DNA of 64,000 nucleotides from Sphingobacterium thalpophilum (GTDB lineage Bacteria; Bacteroidota; Bacteroidia; Sphingobacteriales; Sphingobacteriaceae): NCBI GenBank assembly GCA_945868825.1, contig CAMBMM010000001.1, positions 682,001 to 746,000 of the forward strand, read 5' to 3'. Shown piece by piece: positions 36,384 to 44,138 of this stretch (position 1 is its first letter; each line of letters starts with the position of its first letter). The notes under the pieces were generated by a model. It saw only the letters and a program-made list of their open reading frames with translations, ran no database searches and was not told where the DNA came from. The position numbers and the translations under genes were made by a program.

Positions 36384-37844
36384 ATGAAATTTACAAAATC
36401 ATTAACCACTTTATTAGCCGAAGCCAACAATACAGGTGAAGGCTCTCTAAAACGTACCCTTGGCAGTTGGAACCTAGTTGCATTGGGTATTGGTGCCATT
36501 ATTGGTGCCGGCTTATTTGTTAGAACCGCTGCAGCAGCAGGCGAAGCCGCCGGAGCTGCCGTAACCTTATCATTTATAGTAGCCGCTATTGGTTGTGCCT
36601 TTGCAGGACTTTGCTATGCAGAATTTGCAGCCATGATTCCGATAGCAGGAAGTGCCTACACGTACGCTTATACCACAATGGGCGAAGTAGTAGCCTGGAT
36701 TATTGGTTGGGCGCTTATTATGGAATATGCCTTAGGCGCAGCAACCGTTTCCATTGCATGGAGCGAATACTTAAATAAACTCCTCGGAGGCGTTATACCC
36801 TACGAGTGGACTCACTCTCCATTCGAAACATTAAACGGTGCATCGGGTATTGTAAACTTACCTGCACTTGTTATCCTTTTATTAATCACCCTGGTATTAA
36901 TTAAAGGAACTAAAGAATCAGCAAGCTTAAACGGCATTATTGTATTTGTAAAAGTAGCCATCGTATTAATTTTCATTGTTGTGGGCTGGCAGTTTATTAA
37001 ACCAGAAAACCATACGCCATATTTAATTCCAGAAGGAACTCCAGGTCACGAAGGATTCTTTAAATGGGGATGGGGCGGTGTATTGGGCGGTGCAGCCATT
37101 GTGTTCTTTGCCTTTATTGGTTTCGATGCCGTATCTACCGCAGCACAAGAAGCTAAAAATCCGAAGAAAGATATGCCCATTGGTATTTTAGGATCCTTGG
37201 TAATTTGTACCATTTTATACATCCTATTCTCCTATGTATTAACTGGTGTAACCAATTGGAGCGAATTTGCCGATCCTGCTAAAGGAAAAGAAGCTTCAGT
37301 AGCTTATGCCATTTCTACCTACATGACTGGGTATAGCTGGTTGGCCACTGGCGTAACCGTAGCCATTTTAGCCGGTTTCTCATCCGTAATATTGGTGATG
37401 TTAATGGGTCAATCTCGTGTATTTTATACCATGAGTAAAGATGGATTATTACCAAAAGTATTTTCAGAATTACACCCTAAATTTAGCACTCCATACAAAT
37501 CAAACATTATTTTATTTGTTTTAGTTGGATTATTTGCCGGATTTGTACCGGGAAGTGTGGCTGGCGATTTAACCTCCTTTGGTACCCTATTGGCCTTCGT
37601 ATTGGTAAGTGCAGGTATCTGGATTTTACGTGTTAAAAGTCCAAACATCGAACGTCCGTTTAAAACACCATTGGTACCATTAGTACCTATTTTGGGTATT
37701 ATTGTTTGTGGCGGTATGATTGTTGCCCTAGACCCTACTACCTTAAAAGTAGCGGCCTTATGGATGCTACTTGGTATTTTAGTATACTTCTTATATAGCC
37801 GTCACCACAGTTTGGTGCGTAAAGAAGCTGCTGCCAAAAAATAA
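36384..37844 (+). CDS. APC-family amino acid transporter, cationic-type (CAT-like)
   Basis: Integral membrane transporter of 486 aa with 12 or more hydrophobic segments. LKRTLGSWNLVALGIGAIIG at the N-terminus and the helix-1 glycine motif GAIIGAGLFV are characteristic of the CAT branch (bacterial YfnA/GkApcT relatives). FIGFDAVSTAAQEAKNPKKD, in the middle of the protein, is a conserved CAT stretch. It probably takes up neutral or cationic amino acids, but the substrate is not determinable. It stands alone between two terminators. Confidence 0.88.
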   Translation: MKFTKSLTTLLAEANNTGEGSLKRTLGSWNLVALGIGAIIGAGLFVRTAAAAGEAAGAAVTLSFIVAAIGCAFAGLCYAEFAAMIPIAGSAYTYAYTTMGEVVAWIIGWALIMEYALGAATVSIAWSEYLNKLLGGVIPYEWTHSPFETLNGASGIVNLPALVILLLITLVLIKGTKESASLNGIIVFVKVAIVLIFIVVGWQFIKPENHTPYLIPEGTPGHEGFFKWGWGGVLGGAAIVFFAFIGFDAVSTAAQEAKNPKKDMPIGILGSLVICTILYILFSYVLTGVTNWSEFADPAKGKEASVAYAISTYMTGYSWLATGVTVAILAGFSSVILVMLMGQSRVFYTMSKDGLLPKVFSELHPKFSTPYKSNIILFVLVGLFAGFVPGSVAGDLTSFGTLLAFVLVSAGIWILRVKSPNIERPFKTPLVPLVPILGIIVCGGMIVALDPTTLKVAALWMLLGILVYFLYSRHHSLVRKEAAAKK

Positions 37845-37860
37845 ATTTTAAGATGATCTT

Positions 37861-37895
37861 AAAAGGGTTCCGAATATAACCGGAACCCTTTTTTT
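37861..37895 (+). terminator. Intrinsic terminator of APC transporter gene
   Basis: AAAAGGGTTCCG pairs with CGGAACCCTTTT (12 bp) over AATATAAC, and the T-run continues. Confidence 0.88.
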
Positions 37896-37909
37896 GTGCC
37901 TAATAAACG

Positions 37910-37917
37910 TATCTTTG
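37910..37917 (+). promoter_or_regulatory. -7 promoter box (TATCTTTG) of marC
   Basis: TAnnTTTG match 16 nt before the ATG at 37934, directly downstream of the preceding terminator. Confidence 0.5.
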
Positions 37918-37933
37918 CAGAAACACCACCAGC

Positions 37934-38506
37934 ATGAACACCTACTTCAACAGCAAAGAGATACTATCGGTAAGCATGATTTTGTTTGCCATCATCGATA
38001 TTTTAGGAGCCATTCCCATAGTTATCCAACTTCGCCAAAAAGCAGGGCACATCCAATCGGAAAAGGCCAGTTTGGTATCGCTAAGCCTCATGATTACTTT
38101 TCTGTTTTTAGGAGAAGCTTTATTAAACGTAATTGGTTTAGATGTAAAATCCTTCGCCATTGCCGGATCCTTGGTTATTTTTATCATTGCCATGGAAATG
38201 GTATTGGGCATTAGTTTTTTTAAAGAAGAAATGCCCGAAAGTGTGAGCATTGTGCCCCTAGCCTTTCCGCTAATTGCCGGAGCCGGTACCATGACTACGC
38301 TCCTCTCTCTAAAATCAGAATATGCCACTCAAAATATTGTGGTGGGTATCATCGTCAACATGATTTTTGTATACATTGTGCTTAAAAATACCCTCCGGCT
38401 CGAAAAACTATTTGGAAAAGCCGGCCTAAACGTATTGCGTAAAGCCTTTGGTATTATTCTATTGGCCATTGCCATTAAACTGTTTAAAAGCAATACGGGT
38501 TTATAA
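37934..38506 (+). CDS. MarC-family integral membrane protein
   Basis: Protein of 190 aa with about six hydrophobic helices and the MarC/YhgN family pattern, including PLAFPLIAGAGTMTTLLSL, a loop typical of the family. MarC proteins were once linked to multiple antibiotic resistance, but that role was not upheld and the function remains unknown. Its stop is directly followed by the next ATG (TAAATG), so the Gre-like protein downstream is translationally coupled. The frame has no odd codon use. Confidence 0.85.
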   Translation: MNTYFNSKEILSVSMILFAIIDILGAIPIVIQLRQKAGHIQSEKASLVSLSLMITFLFLGEALLNVIGLDVKSFAIAGSLVIFIIAMEMVLGISFFKEEMPESVSIVPLAFPLIAGAGTMTTLLSLKSEYATQNIVVGIIVNMIFVYIVLKNTLRLEKLFGKAGLNVLRKAFGIILLAIAIKLFKSNTGL

Positions 38507-38965
38507 ATGGAAGCACTAGCAATTAAAGCAGCACTTCTAGCCCAATTGCTCCATCACCTAGAGCAAAATATAGCTGAAACGGAACAAGCCATTGCTTCAG
38601 CCAAAGAATCGAGAGATAACGAAAGTAAAAGTAGTGCCGGTGATAAATACGAAACCGGCCGAGCCATGATGCAAATTGAATTGGAAAACAATGGGCGACA
38701 GCTTGATAAAACACGACTAGCCAAACAAGATTTACAACAACTAAATTTACAAGAACCCCACACGCTAGTAGGCCAAGGGAGCCTTGTATACACCAGCCAA
38801 GGCATTTACTTCATATCCATTGGCTTTGGCAAATTAGAGCTGGCTGAGCAGCTGTATTACGCCATATCGCTAGCCTCTCCTATTGGGCAAACCTTAAAGA
38901 ATGCGAAGGTTGGGGATAGTGTTTCTTTTCAAGGGAAAGTACTGGAGGTTTTGAGTATTTCCTAG
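38507..38965 (+). CDS. Gre-factor-like protein (GreA/GreB-like domain architecture)
   Basis: Protein of 152 aa. Residues about 1-75 form a predicted antiparallel coiled coil whose turn (SRDNESKSSAGDKYE) is acidic. The C-terminal 60 residues form a small beta domain with ISLASPIGQTLKNAKVGDSV, which resembles the GreA C-terminal stretch around SPIARGLIGK. Both fit a small transcript-cleavage or secondary-channel factor. Similar Bacteroidetes proteins are sometimes labelled 3-oxoacyl-ACP synthase, but the sequence has no ketosynthase features. The function is inferred. It is coupled to marC. Confidence 0.6.
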   Translation: MEALAIKAALLAQLLHHLEQNIAETEQAIASAKESRDNESKSSAGDKYETGRAMMQIELENNGRQLDKTRLAKQDLQQLNLQEPHTLVGQGSLVYTSQGIYFISIGFGKLELAEQLYYAISLASPIGQTLKNAKVGDSVSFQGKVLEVLSIS

Positions 38966-39005
38966 TAAACTGAATTGATGTTCTTTGGGCTTTTGCTCAT
39001 ACCTC

Positions 39006-39122
39006 TTTATTTATCATACTTTTTCCTTGATGAAAAAGTATTCAAAAACTCAAGGCAGAACGATGCTTCTGCCCACAGGCCTTTACGCCGGCCCGCCGTT
39101 CTGCCGGGCCCTAGCTATTTCT
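39006..39122 (+). repeat. Left copy of a structured inverted repeat (about 115 bp)
   Basis: Highly similar to the reverse complement of 40200-40318. It contains a 10-bp hairpin with hexaloop CTTGAT (39016-39041), then an AT-rich spacer, then GGCAGAACG...CGTTCTGCC (39053-39104), itself a hairpin. It follows the stop of the Gre-like gene by about 40 nt. It resembles intergenic repeats I recall from sphingobacterial genomes, which is memory and unverified. Confidence 0.85.
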
Positions 39123-39137
39123 TTTGCTTTTCTTTTT

Positions 39138-39163
39138 GTCATCCTGAGCTTGTCTAAGAATCT
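39138..39163 (+). repeat. Dispersed-repeat fragment (GTCATCCTGAGCTTGTC)
   Basis: The word GTCATCCTGAGCTTGTC followed by a degenerate AAGAATCT resembles an intergenic repeat seen in many bacterial genomes (usually ...GTCGAAGGATCT). Only one copy is seen here. Identification is from memory. Confidence 0.45.
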
Positions 39164-39194
39164 AGAGGATTGCACGTCTGCGGTATGCTGTTAA

Positions 39195-39495
39195 GCGACT
39201 GCGACGTGGTAAGATGTGACTGCGACGTGGTAAGATGCAACTGCGCCGTTGTAAGATCTTACTGCGCCGTGATAATACGCTACTGCGCCTTGGTGAAGTG
39301 TGACTGCGACGTTGTAAGATGCAACTGCGACGTGCTAAGGTGCGACTGCGACGTTGTAAGATGCAACTGCGCCATGGTGAACTGCGGCTGCGCCGTGGTA
39401 AAGTGCGACTGCGCCGTAGTAATATGCGACTGCGCCGTGGTAATATACGACTGCGCCGTGGTGAAGTGCGGCTGCGCCTTGGTAATATGCGACTG
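39195..39495 (+). repeat. Tandem array of fourteen 21-bp units plus a partial unit
   Basis: Fourteen units of exactly 21 bp run from 39195 to 39488, with 7 further bases. CTGCG is invariant in all units. The rest varies, with GAC or GCC, GTGGTA or GTTGTA, and AAGAT or AATAT alternatives. Because 21 is a multiple of 3, several frames are open; one on the plus strand from ATG 39185 to 39502 would encode 105 aa of Cys-rich heptads (CDCAVVK-like). No ribosome-binding or promoter signal supports it. The 38966-39756 stretch otherwise holds only the repeats listed here and AT-rich sequence. Confidence 0.92.
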
Positions 39496-39756
39496 GTTTT
39501 GACAGTTTGAGTCTCAACCTTTTTTGTTTGGTATTTGATTTGTTAAAATAATTCGGCTAAATTTAGAAAGGATACTCAATGGAGTTACGTTGAGGTTATA
39601 CACTAGTTTTGCGGAAGTTTAAACGACAAAGCGGTTCAAGGCAAGTTGACCACCTATAGTGACAGACAAAAATAATGAAGACAAGAAAACCACATAAAAA
39701 AATAAGGAGTATTCCGAAAATCCAAAAGAGTAGGAACTAAATTAAATCAAAATAAA

Positions 39757-40056
39757 ATGAAAAAAGCAATGACAATTTTCGGGGTTATACTATTCGCTTC
39801 AGCCATCTTGACAAGTTGTGGTAAGAAAGCAAGCGATTATGAAGGCATAACAAAGGAATACAAAAAGGTTCTTTGTGTAGTAATGGACAAAAATAATAAT
39901 TCTATGTCCGATAAAACAAAGGCTTTGCAAAGACAACTAGAATTAAATAAAGAATATGAAGAGGCGATTAAAAACCTTTCTCCAGATGAGAAATCTAAAC
40001 TGATGATGTCATGGGCGAATATTATGGCTGAGGTAAGCGATGGCAAATGTGACTAA
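39757..40056 (+). CDS. Small orphan lipoprotein
   Basis: Protein of 99 aa with a lipoprotein signal peptide and the lipobox LTSC (Cys21). The mature part, about 78 aa, is helical and charged (EYKKVLCVVMDKNNNSMSDK), and nothing in it matches a domain I know. Codon and base composition is more A-rich than in flanking core genes. It lies between two inverted repeats together with the tandem array, and a palindromic site begins 14 nt after its stop. It may be an acquired cassette-type gene. No TAnnTTTG box was found just upstream. Confidence 0.6.
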   Translation: MKKAMTIFGVILFASAILTSCGKKASDYEGITKEYKKVLCVVMDKNNNSMSDKTKALQRQLELNKEYEEAIKNLSPDEKSKLMMSWANIMAEVSDGKCD

Positions 40057-40070
40057 TATCCACCAGCCCA

Positions 40071-40198
40071 TAACAACACATTTGCGGATATGGCGGGTTT
40101 AGTGGTAATTGAAAACATTCTAGGACCAATTAACATTGGTGGTAAAATGAAAGATAAAGCTTCTAGATCCGCCCCATCCAAGCCGCTAACCGTTAAAT
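40071..40198 (+). repeat. Long imperfect palindrome resembling an attC recombination site
   Basis: TAAC (40071-40074) pairs with GTTA (40192-40195). GGAT (40086-40089) pairs with ATCC (40176-40179). An 11-bp stem pairs 40092-40102 with 40163-40173 (two G-T pairs). ACCAAT/ATTGGT at 40125-40140 forms the apex. All share a centre near 40133. The right end GTTAAAT fits the integron core GTTRRRY; the left CCATAAC only partly fits RYYYAAC. No integrase gene is in the window, so the attC call is tentative. Confidence 0.5.
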
Positions 40199-40199
40199 A

Positions 40200-40318
40200 T
40201 TAGAAAAAAGCCAGGCCTTGGCAGAACGGCGGGTCAGCGTAAAGGCCTTGTGGGCAGAAGCATCGTTCTGCCTTGATTTTTTCAACCCTTTTTGATCAAG
40301 CAAAAAGGGTAAATAAAC
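40200..40318 (-). repeat. Right copy of the structured inverted repeat
   Basis: Reverse-complement copy of 39006-39122. The central 52-53 bp (40219-40271) match the left copy except for one indel and a few substitutions. It also carries a hairpin at 40285-40310 with hexaloop CTTGAT (read on the minus strand) and lies 3' of the rsmB-like gene's stop. Confidence 0.85.
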
Positions 40319-40339
40319 AAAAAACTAGCAGCAAATAAC

Positions 40340-41500
40340 CTAAACCTCCCTCACCAACCTAGCCACAAATAGCGTATCCGCTTTATGGCCATAGCCCGAA
40401 AGCAGTTCCTGCCTTTCTAAGGTCAAGCCAAACTCTTTCACTAAATAGTCCACCATAGCTTCATTCTCTTCTTTAAACACCGAGCAGGTGATGTAAATTA
40501 AGGGTTTACCCGGCTTGAGATACTTCACCACATTTTTGGCAATGCTTTGTTGCAAGCGCTTAAAATCGGCAATACGGTAGTCTGCAAATTGAGAAAGCAA
40601 TTCGGGCGTACGGCCCCAGGTACCCGAGCCGGTGCAAGGCGCATCAAAAATAATCCCATCAAACTCGTAATGATGTAAAATTGCATCGGGGTTTTGTAAG
40701 AGGTCTATCACCTTACGCTGGTAATTACGAATGCCGTTGGCTTTAAAACGTTCGTCGAGGTTATTTAACACGCTCTCCCGCAAATCCGTTACCAAGAGCT
40801 TTAAATCGGGCGCCAATTGATTTAAGAGGATAGATTTACCACCCGAGGCCGCACAAGCATCCCACCAATATTCGTATTGCTTGGGTTCAAAATAGTCGGC
40901 TGTTTGTTGCGAAGAATAATCTTGCACTTCAAACAAGCCTTCTTCTAACAAATGATTCAATTTGGTACCGTTAGCAAAAGAAAGTGTTTGTTGATTTAAC
41001 TCCAGATACGAAATAGCCTCAGCAGTCAATTTTGCTTTTAGCAGCGTTTCTTTACCCGGATGGATACGAATAAACAAATCGGGCTGCACAAAAAAAGATT
41101 CGAGAAAGGCTTTAGTATCTATTCCCGCACTTAAATGTGCCGTAAAGGGAAAGACTTCGGCTAGCACAAAGCCTTCCGATTTTTCTAATAAGCTAATTTT
41201 ATCGGCAAGAGGCAGTGCCCATTGTTCGGCCAAATCGGGTCTAAAATGTGCTAAAAACGGATTTTCTTCTTTAGAGCATAAAAATTCGGCTAAAAACAAG
41301 CGTTGATCTTGGGGCAAGTTGCTACAAGCCTTACCTAAGCGGAAATAAGTATAGAGTAAACGGGAGGTCCAGCGTCTATCGCCAGAACCCATTTCTTTGT
41401 GTTTCTTAAAATACTCGGGTAAAAATTTAGTGAGCGGCTGTTCGGCCGGGTAAGCCGCCAACACTTTGGTAAAGGTGCGTAAATAAGCTTCCCAACGCAT
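40340..41500 (-). CDS. RsmB/Nop2-family RNA (cytosine-C5) methyltransferase
   Basis: SAM-dependent m5C methyltransferase of 386 aa. The SAM-binding motif reads DACAASGGKS, where the usual sequence is DxCAAPGGK. The catalytic motifs DAPCTGSGTWGRTPE and ITCSVFKEENE hold the two active-site Cys. The N-terminal third resembles the helical RsmB/NusB-like region. The likely substrate is 16S rRNA, but the site is not predictable. The ATG overlaps the guaA stop by 1 nt (TAATG), so the two are translationally coupled. The ORF could be extended upstream by 3 codons. Confidence 0.86.
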   Translation of the reverse strand: MRWEAYLRTFTKVLAAYPAEQPLTKFLPEYFKKHKEMGSGDRRWTSRLLYTYFRLGKACSNLPQDQRLFLAEFLCSKEENPFLAHFRPDLAEQWALPLADKISLLEKSEGFVLAEVFPFTAHLSAGIDTKAFLESFFVQPDLFIRIHPGKETLLKAKLTAEAISYLELNQQTLSFANGTKLNHLLEEGLFEVQDYSSQQTADYFEPKQYEYWWDACAASGGKSILLNQLAPDLKLLVTDLRESVLNNLDERFKANGIRNYQRKVIDLLQNPDAILHHYEFDGIIFDAPCTGSGTWGRTPELLSQFADYRIADFKRLQQSIAKNVVKYLKPGKPLIYITCSVFKEENEAMVDYLVKEFGLTLERQELLSGYGHKADTLFVARLVREV

Positions 41501-43029
41501 TATTCCCACTCAATAGTTGCCGGTGGTTTCGAACTAATATCGTACACCACTCGGTTTATCCCTTTTACATTATTGATAATTTCGTTGGAAATTTTGGCTA
41601 GCAACTCGTAAGGAATATGACTCCAATCGGCAGTCATACCATCTACCGAGCCTACTGCCCGCAAACAAATTACATGCTCGTAAGTACGCTCATCGCCCAT
41701 TACCCCTACAGATTGTACCGGCAAGAAAATGGCGCCTGCTTGCCATACCTTATCGTACCAACCAGCCGCTTTTAAATGATGGATGTAAATGGCATCGGCT
41801 TCTTGCAAAATGGCTACTTTTTCGGGCGTAACATCTTCTAAAATACGAATGGCTAAACCCGGACCAGGAAACGGATGGCGACCTAATAAAGCCGCATCAA
41901 TGCCTAAAGCCTTACCCACTCGGCGTACTTCATCTTTAAACAAGGTATTTAAAGGTTCTACCACTTGCAATTTCATAAAATCGGGTAAACCCCCCACATT
42001 GTGGTGCGATTTAATGGTAGCCGAAGGTCCTTTTACCGATACAGATTCAATAACATCGGGGTAAATAGTGCCTTGACCCAACCATTTTACGTCTTGTACT
42101 TCGTGGGCAGCATCGTCAAACACTTCAATAAACACCCGACCAATGGCTTTACGCTTCAACTCAGGATCTTTAATACCAGCCAAAGCCGTGTAAAATCTAT
42201 TTTTGGCGTCTACCCCTTTAATATTTAAGCCCATATGCTGGTAGGAATCTAACACTTGCTGAAATTCATCTTTACGCAATAAGCCGTTATCTACAAAAAT
42301 GCAATGCAAGTTTTTACCGATTGATTGATGCAACAACACGGCGGCTACGGTAGAATCTACACCACCAGATAAACCCAAAACCACTTTATCGTCGCCTAGC
42401 TTTTGGCGTAAGGCATCAATGGTGGTTTCAATGAATGAATCTGGGGTCCAGTTTTGGGAACAACCGCAAATGTCTACCAAAAAGTTTTCGAGCAATTGCT
42501 TGCCATCGGTACTGTGCGTTACCTCAGGGTGAAACTGAATGCCCCATAGTTGTTTATTTTTCACCTGAAAGGCAGCAGCCTTTACGGTATCGGTACTGGC
42601 AATAATATCAAAATCGGCGGGAATGGTGGCAATGGTATCGCTATGCGACATCCACACCTGAGAATTTAAAGGAATATTTTTAAGCAGCGGATTGGCTTCG
42701 TTCACAAAATCTAAGTGCACCCGTCCGTATTCTCTTGTAGAGGAAGCCAACACTTCGCCACCACTTTGCTGGGCCATATATTGGGCACCATAACATACAC
42801 CCAAAACCGGATAAATTCCATCCCATTGCTTAAAATCTACTTGAGGTGCATCTTCTTGGCGCACCGAATAAGGGCTACCTGAAAGAATAATGCCTTTGAA
42901 AGAAGCATCTAGGCTTGGGATATGGTTAAAGGGATGAATTTCGCAGTACACATTGAGCTCCCGAACACGACGGGCAATAAGTTGGGTATACTGTGAACCG
43001 AAATCGAGAATGAGAATTTTTTCCTGCAT
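41500..43029 (-). CDS. guaA: GMP synthase (glutamine-hydrolysing)
   Basis: Converts XMP to GMP using glutamine amide nitrogen. The N-terminal class I glutamine amidotransferase domain (about 1-190) has nucleophile Cys79 (GVCYGAQ) and HPEVTHS. The ATP pyrophosphatase domain follows with P-loop [11 protein letters not shown], and the C-terminal dimerisation domain ends in KPPATIEWE. It is 509 aa long. The start at ATG 43029 ([11 protein letters not shown]) is preferred to the TTG two codons upstream. A TATATTTG promoter box ends 3 nt before it, so the transcript is probably leaderless. Confidence 0.95.
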   Translation of the reverse strand: MQEKILILDFGSQYTQLIARRVRELNVYCEIHPFNHIPSLDASFKGIILSGSPYSVRQEDAPQVDFKQWDGIYPVLGVCYGAQYMAQQSGGEVLASSTREYGRVHLDFVNEANPLLKNIPLNSQVWMSHSDTIATIPADFDIIASTDTVKAAAFQVKNKQLWGIQFHPEVTHSTDGKQLLENFLVDICGCSQNWTPDSFIETTIDALRQKLGDDKVVLGLSGGVDSTVAAVLLHQSIGKNLHCIFVDNGLLRKDEFQQVLDSYQHMGLNIKGVDAKNRFYTALAGIKDPELKRKAIGRVFIEVFDDAAHEVQDVKWLGQGTIYPDVIESVSVKGPSATIKSHHNVGGLPDFMKLQVVEPLNTLFKDEVRRVGKALGIDAALLGRHPFPGPGLAIRILEDVTPEKVAILQEADAIYIHHLKAAGWYDKVWQAGAIFLPVQSVGVMGDERTYEHVICLRAVGSVDGMTADWSHIPYELLAKISNEIINNVKGINRVVYDISSKPPATIEWE

Positions 43030-43032
43030 GGG

Positions 43033-43040
43033 CAAATATA
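43033..43040 (-). promoter_or_regulatory. -7 promoter box (TATATTTG) of guaA
   Basis: Exact TAnnTTTG match on the minus strand, with its last base 4 nt from the ATG. This predicts a leaderless guaA-rsmB transcript. Confidence 0.6.
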
Positions 43041-43064
43041 CAAGAAATAGGGAAAATAGGAAGG

Positions 43065-43997
43065 CTAATTGGGCAGTTTCAGACGCTTTCCTGCGGATAT
43101 TTTATGGGTTTTACCGGCAACAGAAACAAACACCGTAATAGCGCTTGGATTGTATATGAAATTATCCGTTTTAGAAACTTGTACTTGAGCATATGCTTTT
43201 AAATAATCTACCACTTCTATCATGGTTAAGGCAACCACTTCTTTGTTTTCGGCAATTTTTTTGAAGCAATTTTCAAGGTCGTTCCATTTTGCGTCACTAT
43301 CACCCATTTCCCAACTGTGGCCCCATACGGTGTATAAAGCTAAGGTATCGCTACGTAAAAAATCTGCTGTCAAGTTGTTAAAAGAAGCCAATTCTTTCTG
43401 ATCGTTTTCTGGATTTTTTACTTCGTAATAGGCCTTCCCAAATTGGTGTGTACTGGGTTTCCAGCGTAAAAAATCGTTAGGTAAACTGAAATTTCGAGTT
43501 TCGTCGACTATTCGGGCATATTCCATTCCCGAGGCCTTAGCAATTTCAACCACTTCATCGTTAAAATTTCCAAATGGATAGGCCATTCCACGAACGCTAG
43601 ACCCAGCTATTTTTTCTAGTGCCAATTTATCGCCAAAAATTTCTGAACGTATTTCTGCTAGTGGCAAACCCGATAGGCCGGGATGATTCATAGAATGCAC
43701 GGAAACTTCATGGCCCTTGAAAAGACTGGTAAGCTCTTCTTTTTGAAGGTAATTCGGGGTATCTAATTTATTTGAATTTAAATGAAAGGTTCCTTTCAAC
43801 TGGTATTTATTTAGCAGGGCTACTAAACGTCTGTCTTGCACCGGCCCATCATCGGTACTGAAAACGAATACTTTGGTTTTTCCACCCGGAAAAAGTAGTT
43901 TAATAGCTGTTTTTTGAGCAGTAGCACTTAGACTAGCCATAAACAACATAACGAATGTAAAAACCGTAATTTTTAGAGATTTTTTAAAAGCATGCAT
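43065..43997 (-). CDS. Exported polysaccharide deacetylase (NodB-like)
   Basis: Carbohydrate esterase family 4-like protein of 310 aa with a signal peptide (about 1-27, ending LSATAQK). NodB motifs are visible: FSTDDG (motif 1, metal and base Asp), HSMNHP (motif 2, His-x3-His metal ligands), and [12 protein letters not shown] in place of motif 3. Such enzymes remove N- or O-acetyl groups from chitooligosaccharide, peptidoglycan or surface polysaccharide; the substrate is not predictable here. It is divergent from mdh. Motif 1 reads TDDG instead of the usual FDDG. Confidence 0.82.
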   Translation of the reverse strand: MHAFKKSLKITVFTFVMLFMASLSATAQKTAIKLLFPGGKTKVFVFSTDDGPVQDRRLVALLNKYQLKGTFHLNSNKLDTPNYLQKEELTSLFKGHEVSVHSMNHPGLSGLPLAEIRSEIFGDKLALEKIAGSSVRGMAYPFGNFNDEVVEIAKASGMEYARIVDETRNFSLPNDFLRWKPSTHQFGKAYYEVKNPENDQKELASFNNLTADFLRSDTLALYTVWGHSWEMGDSDAKWNDLENCFKKIAENKEVVALTMIEVVDYLKAYAQVQVSKTDNFIYNPSAITVFVSVAGKTHKISAGKRLKLPN

Positions 43998-44098
43998 GAA
44001 TACAAGATGCAGATTTCACATCATAAAACAAAAAGTAAAACACTAAAAATTAAACGGATATTAGCCCATATTGGCTTTACAGTTTCAGGTCTTTTTGC

Positions 44099-44106
44099 TA
44101 GATTTG
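44099..44106 (+). promoter_or_regulatory. -7 promoter box (TAGATTTG) of mdh
   Basis: TAnnTTTG match 32 nt before the mdh ATG. A TTGG at 44071-44074 is 25 nt upstream, longer than the usual spacing. Confidence 0.45.
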
Positions 44107-44138
44107 GTCATTGATATAATCATCCAAAAAATACATAT

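Noticed and set aside
38507-38965. 3-oxoacyl-ACP synthase
   Set aside because: The 152-aa protein has no ketosynthase motifs and is far too short. It is Gre-like in layout.
38975-39194. Short ORFs just after the Gre-like gene
   Set aside because: They run through the structured inverted repeat and the TCATCCTGAGC repeat, and have no coding features.
39195-39495. CRISPR array
   Set aside because: Units are contiguous 21-mers without unique spacers of constant length, and no cas gene is nearby.
39185-39502. Cys-rich repeat protein of 105 aa
   Set aside because: Several frames of the tandem array are open because the period is divisible by three. There is no promoter or ribosome-binding signal, so it was kept as a repeat and mentioned only as a possibility.
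40286-40309. Ordinary intrinsic terminator for the rsmB-like gene
   Set aside because: The stem is fine, but no T-run follows on the minus strand. It is better described as part of the repeat shared with the left copy.
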